Assembly (NCBI GenBank): GCA_025963615.1
Contig: JAOQAL010000060.1
Span: 1-15,279 of the forward strand
Length of the DNA stretch: 15,279 bases
Direction of reading: 5' to 3'
DNA from: Chitinophagaceae bacterium
GTDB taxonomy: Bacteria > Bacteroidota > Bacteroidia > Chitinophagales > Chitinophagaceae
Numbering within the stretch: position 1 is the first letter of the stretch; each line of letters opens with the position of its first letter. The translations under genes were made by a program, and so were the position numbers. The notes below the pieces were generated by a model that did no database searches, was not told where the DNA came from, and saw only the letters and a list, made by a program, of their open reading frames with translations. This document shows, one piece after another, positions 12,714 to 15,279 of this stretch.

Positions 12714-14570
12714 TTAAAAACAAGCTCCTATTCCTTTCTTCGGCGCCGCCATTTGATTAAATGATTTATCACCATCTGCAATGCCAAACAATTGCTGAAG
12801 ATCCAATCCATTTGTCCTCAATATGGATTTAGCGGGGACCTGGTAATTGACAAATGAATCAAGTTGTGATGGCATTACCATAGTTGCCATTCCCGCATTC
12901 TTGAACAAAGGATCCAGATTGAAACCCGCTATCGTTCCATTCAGTTTTTCCTTGTTGTTTTTATTTGCCCAGGTTTTAAAATCCTTCATGCCGCCGATAT
13001 TAAAACCACTTTTGAGACTATACCAATTATTGCCCCGGTAGATACCGTTGGTTTCTTTCCCAATCACCAATAAATCTTTGGCTACAAAAATGTTATTGTA
13101 AAATTGAAATCCCGCATTTTTACTGTCCGCTTCATAATGGATAGCTGCGCCTTTTGTGTTGTATACAACATTATTATAAAAGTAACAATTCTTAAACTGG
13201 TTGGTATCCCTGGAGCCGTTCCAAATAAATACACCCGCCTGTGCCGGTGACATACTGCCATCATTTTCACTGATGCAATACCGGATGGTATTGTTGTACC
13301 AGTTGCTGGCTCCTGCATATTGGAAAATCCCAAAACCACTTCCCTGGTTTTCATAAGAAAGGCAATATTGAATAACAGAGTTGGTCACGCCCCCATCGAT
13401 ATCAAAGCCACCGCCATCCCGCGCGCCTGGCGACGTTTTATTCTTATAAGAAATACAATGCTGTATAATAACACGATCCGCTTCATAGCACCAGATACCC
13501 ACCGGACCATTACCAGTTCTTGGCATATCCCAGCCGTTATTGGTAGCGGACGAATATTCTATCAGAACATTTTTACAAAGGCCGGCCAGTATGCCATTAC
13601 CGCTATGATTGGTCAAATTGCTGGGGTCGCCGGGATTGTTTTCTGCGGTACAATAACTGATATGAATATTACTGCAATCCCGTTTTTGCCATTCGCCTGT
13701 AACATAAATACCTGCAAACCCGTTTTCCAAAGCATATACCCGTTTTACTTCTATATCGGAGCAGGAATTAACCAGTAGTCCCGATTTCTGAAACCCTTTT
13801 ACATCCACACTATCTACCACGACATGGCTGGATTTATTAAGGATCAAACCATCTTTTGTATTACCGGTATTGCGGCCCGCACCCTGGAAACTAAGCTGGC
13901 TGATCGTTATAAACTTTGTCCGGTCAACCTGCATAGCCATGGCCGCTCCGCCATCAATTAGGGCTTTACGCTTACCCGTAGACGTGATCACAATAGGACT
14001 GTCTTGGCTGCCTGCATCGGCTGAATCAATCAAAATGCTGCCGTTGAATGCCTGGCCACCTTCAAAGTAGACCGTATCGCCGGGTTTCAGTTGTACAATA
14101 TTTAATTTATTGATTGTTTTCCAGGGATTCGATTGGCTGCCATCACTGGAATCGTTGCCATTATTATTAAAATAATAAGGCCCTCCACTTTTATCCACGG
14201 CAGAAAAAGCGTTGCAAGCATTTTTAAACAAGGGATGCCTGGCAAACCAATAAACGGGTGCAGCAATTATGAATATACTTATCACTGCTATAACGTAGTA
14301 AGGCCAGCGGATCCTGGAAGCGGCCTGTTTAATAATCATATCGACCTGCCCGCCGCTGCTGATAGCCGAAGTATACATTTTATCCCAGTCCACAGGATGT
14401 TGTATTTTATTTTTTCGAACCTCTTCCCACAGCAGTTGCATCTCTTCGGTGAGCGCTTCCTCGGCTTCCACCTGCTGCAGAAGAATAGCCAATTCTTCTA
14501 CCTCATCCGGCGAACATTGACGCTGCAGGAATTTGGCAAAAAGAAAGCGTAGTCTTGAAAATGTATCCAT
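12714..14570 (-). CDS. FecR-type anti-sigma N-terminus and TM helix fused to a parallel beta-helix domain
   Basis: This 618-residue protein has three parts. Residues 1-88 are helical and resemble the cytoplasmic N-terminus of Bacteroidota FecR-type anti-sigma factors: RLRFLFAKFLQRQCSPDEVEEL (6-27), an EEMQLLWEEV block, then HPVDWDKMYTSAI. Residues ~91-109 form one transmembrane helix (YYVIAVISIFIIAAPVYWF) preceded by arginines, so the C-terminus should be periplasmic. The usual FecR domain is absent. Instead residues ~130-610 form a right-handed parallel beta-helix: it opens with YYFNNNGNDSSDGSQSNPWKTINKLN (132-157), PGDTVYFEGGQAFNG (163-177) and a PIVITSTGKRKALIDGG strand. Repeated coils follow (NILIEYS-, VIIQHCISYKN-, VIQYCLSYENQGSGF- and TIRYCISENDG-type turns). 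Such domains occur in polysaccharide lyases and binding proteins. The gene starts 83 bp after the ECF sigma gene, so it is probably its regulator and a glycan sensor. Enzymatic activity cannot be judged. Confidence 0.85.
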   Translation of the reverse strand: MDTFSRLRFLFAKFLQRQCSPDEVEELAILLQQVEAEEALTEEMQLLWEEVRKNKIQHPVDWDKMYTSAISSGGQVDMIIKQAASRIRWPYYVIAVISIFIIAAPVYWFARHPLFKNACNAFSAVDKSGGPYYFNNNGNDSSDGSQSNPWKTINKLNIVQLKPGDTVYFEGGQAFNGSILIDSADAGSQDSPIVITSTGKRKALIDGGAAMAMQVDRTKFITISQLSFQGAGRNTGNTKDGLILNKSSHVVVDSVDVKGFQKSGLLVNSCSDIEVKRVYALENGFAGIYVTGEWQKRDCSNIHISYCTAENNPGDPSNLTNHSGNGILAGLCKNVLIEYSSATNNGWDMPRTGNGPVGIWCYEADRVIIQHCISYKNKTSPGARDGGGFDIDGGVTNSVIQYCLSYENQGSGFGIFQYAGASNWYNNTIRYCISENDGSMSPAQAGVFIWNGSRDTNQFKNCYFYNNVVYNTKGAAIHYEADSKNAGFQFYNNIFVAKDLLVIGKETNGIYRGNNWYSLKSGFNIGGMKDFKTWANKNNKEKLNGTIAGFNLDPLFKNAGMATMVMPSQLDSFVNYQVPAKSILRTNGLDLQQLFGIADGDKSFNQMAAPKKGIGACF

Positions 14571-14653
14571 TCAATAAGCGGGTTGCCACATGGTGCCTTG
14601 CCCAATATTAAAGACACATGAAACCACCCGGAGGACTAACCCGTGGAAAAAAA

Positions 14654-15211
14654 TCAAGCAGCTAAAAGAATAAGAATAAAAATGAACACGCCATTATTAT
14701 CCAGGTAAGTTCTAATAAAACGCAAGGCCTGCACCAGATGATTTTTAACGGTATTGCGTGAAAGCCTCATTTGCCGCGCTATTTGCTGATGGTCTAAACC
14801 CTGGTTCCGGCTGAGCCGGTATACGAGTTGCCGTTGCGGCGATAGCAGGGTAATGGCTTCCTGTAATAAACGGTCACCCTCCGACAATGAAACCTGCTCT
14901 TCCACGTCATTGGATGATGGCTTCATCTGGCTCTTTAAGGCGCTGATCAATTTTTCATCATAATGAGCCTTCCGTAAATGATTCAGGGTTTTATTGCGGG
15001 CCATGGTAAACAGGTAGGATTCCTGATTCTCTACCAGCGGCAACTCATGACGGCACAACCATAATTTCAGAAAAATTTCCTGGGTAATTTCTTCGGCAAG
15101 GTAGTGTGAATGAGCAACGGCCAGCACGTAACCGAATAACCTTTCTTTATAGGTTTCCAATAAAGATGTAAACGTCTCTTCACAAGTGGGTTTTGGGAAA
15201 ATTTGAAACAT
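14654..15211 (-). CDS. ECF RNA polymerase sigma factor (Bacteroidota type)
   Basis: The 185-residue protein has the two-domain ECF layout. Region 2 spans about residues 15-80, with LAEEITQEIFLKLWL (38-52) and SYLFTMARNKTLNHLRK (65-81). Region 4 spans about 118-170, with the helix-turn-helix HQQIARQMRLSRNTVKNHL (141-159). An acidic linker (NDVEEQVSLSEGD) joins them. The ATG at 15211 is preferred; the frame also extends three codons to a TTG at 15220. The C-terminus ends in a very hydrophobic tail, GVFIFILILLAA (174-185), which might contact the membrane or the anti-sigma factor. The next gene, 83 bp downstream on the same strand, encodes a FecR-like anti-sigma N-terminus, its presumed partner. 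Autoregulation is common in such pairs, and a palindrome precedes this gene. Confidence 0.93.
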   Translation of the reverse strand: MFQIFPKPTCEETFTSLLETYKERLFGYVLAVAHSHYLAEEITQEIFLKLWLCRHELPLVENQESYLFTMARNKTLNHLRKAHYDEKLISALKSQMKPSSNDVEEQVSLSEGDRLLQEAITLLSPQRQLVYRLSRNQGLDHQQIARQMRLSRNTVKNHLVQALRFIRTYLDNNGVFIFILILLAA

Positions 15212-15233
15212 CAGCAGCAATCGTTTTGGAATA

Positions 15234-15250
15234 AGTGTAAATATTACACT
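15234..15250. promoter_or_regulatory. Perfect 17-bp palindrome upstream of the sigma factor gene
   Basis: AGTGTAA, ATA, TTACACT forms a perfect 7-3-7 inverted repeat whose nearest edge is 22 bp upstream of the ATG at 15211. It is flanked on the far side by an A-rich run (T-rich on the coding strand). The position suits an operator over the start region of transcription, or a hairpin in the leader. No matching regulator is in view, and no clear TAnnTTTG element is found. Confidence 0.4.
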
Positions 15251-15279
15251 AAAAATAAAAAAAAATCGTTACTGCCCAA

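Noticed and set aside
13320..14552. Plus-strand open frames of 66-152 codons across the beta-helix gene
   Set aside because: These are shadows opposite a 618-codon gene with clear domain structure; their residues show no family blocks.
1..15279. CRISPR array, tRNA or rRNA genes
   Set aside because: The direct repeats here have 7-bp or 187-bp periods without spacers, and no cloverleaf or rRNA-like conserved stretch was seen.

Overview
The window looks like chromosome from a member of the Bacteroidota, most plausibly family Chitinophagaceae. This is inferred from three things: a Bacteroidota-type promoter motif (TTG...TAnnTTTG) before the PLP-enzyme gene, no clear Shine-Dalgarno sequences, and an ECF sigma factor paired with a FecR-like membrane anti-sigma N-terminus. 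The family level is a judgement, not something proved here.

Layout. At the left edge an inverted pair of palindromic units (REPIN-like, 5-197) sits 12 bp beyond the 3' end of an IS200-like Y1/HUH transposase gene (210-626, minus). A plus-strand housekeeping run follows: a YdjA-like nitroreductase, fabH with a small basic two-helix membrane protein behind it, a PLP-dependent Cys/Met-metabolism enzyme, an SSAT-like GNAT acetyltransferase and a thioredoxin. Next is a compact plus-strand cluster of three exported proteins (5683-9595): a lipoprotein dehydrogenase with HEAT repeats and a C-terminal cytochrome c, a cysteine-free FGE/SUMF1-fold protein, and a DUF1080 (3-keto-disaccharide hydrolase family) protein. 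Together they suggest periplasmic oxidation of sugars or glycosides followed by cleavage of the 3-keto product. From 10013 to the right edge all genes are on the minus strand: fabD, folE, a PTPS/QueD-family protein, a membrane beta-helix protein, and an ECF sigma factor. FolE and the PTPS/QueD protein are successive pterin enzymes (GTP to dihydroneopterin triphosphate to a tetrahydropterin).

The most unusual item is the pair at 12714-15211. A Bacteroidota ECF sigma factor is followed by a 618-residue protein whose first ~110 residues look like the cytoplasmic and transmembrane part of a FecR-type anti-sigma factor. Its external part is not a FecR domain but a ~490-residue right-handed parallel beta-helix of the polysaccharide-lyase/polysaccharide-binding type. 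No SusC/SusD genes lie on the downstream side of the pair within this window. I read it as a candidate one-protein glycan sensor and anti-sigma factor. A perfect 7-3-7 palindrome lies just upstream of the sigma gene.

The intergenic DNA is also unusual. Several gaps hold arrays with a strict 7-bp period but different sequences (4293-4406, 5553-5644, 11607-11995). One has invaded a start codon region, one forms an imperfect inverted repeat before the dehydrogenase gene, and one is part of a 187-bp tandem duplication between folE and the queD-like gene. An intrinsic terminator with a 12-bp perfect stem separates folE from fabD.
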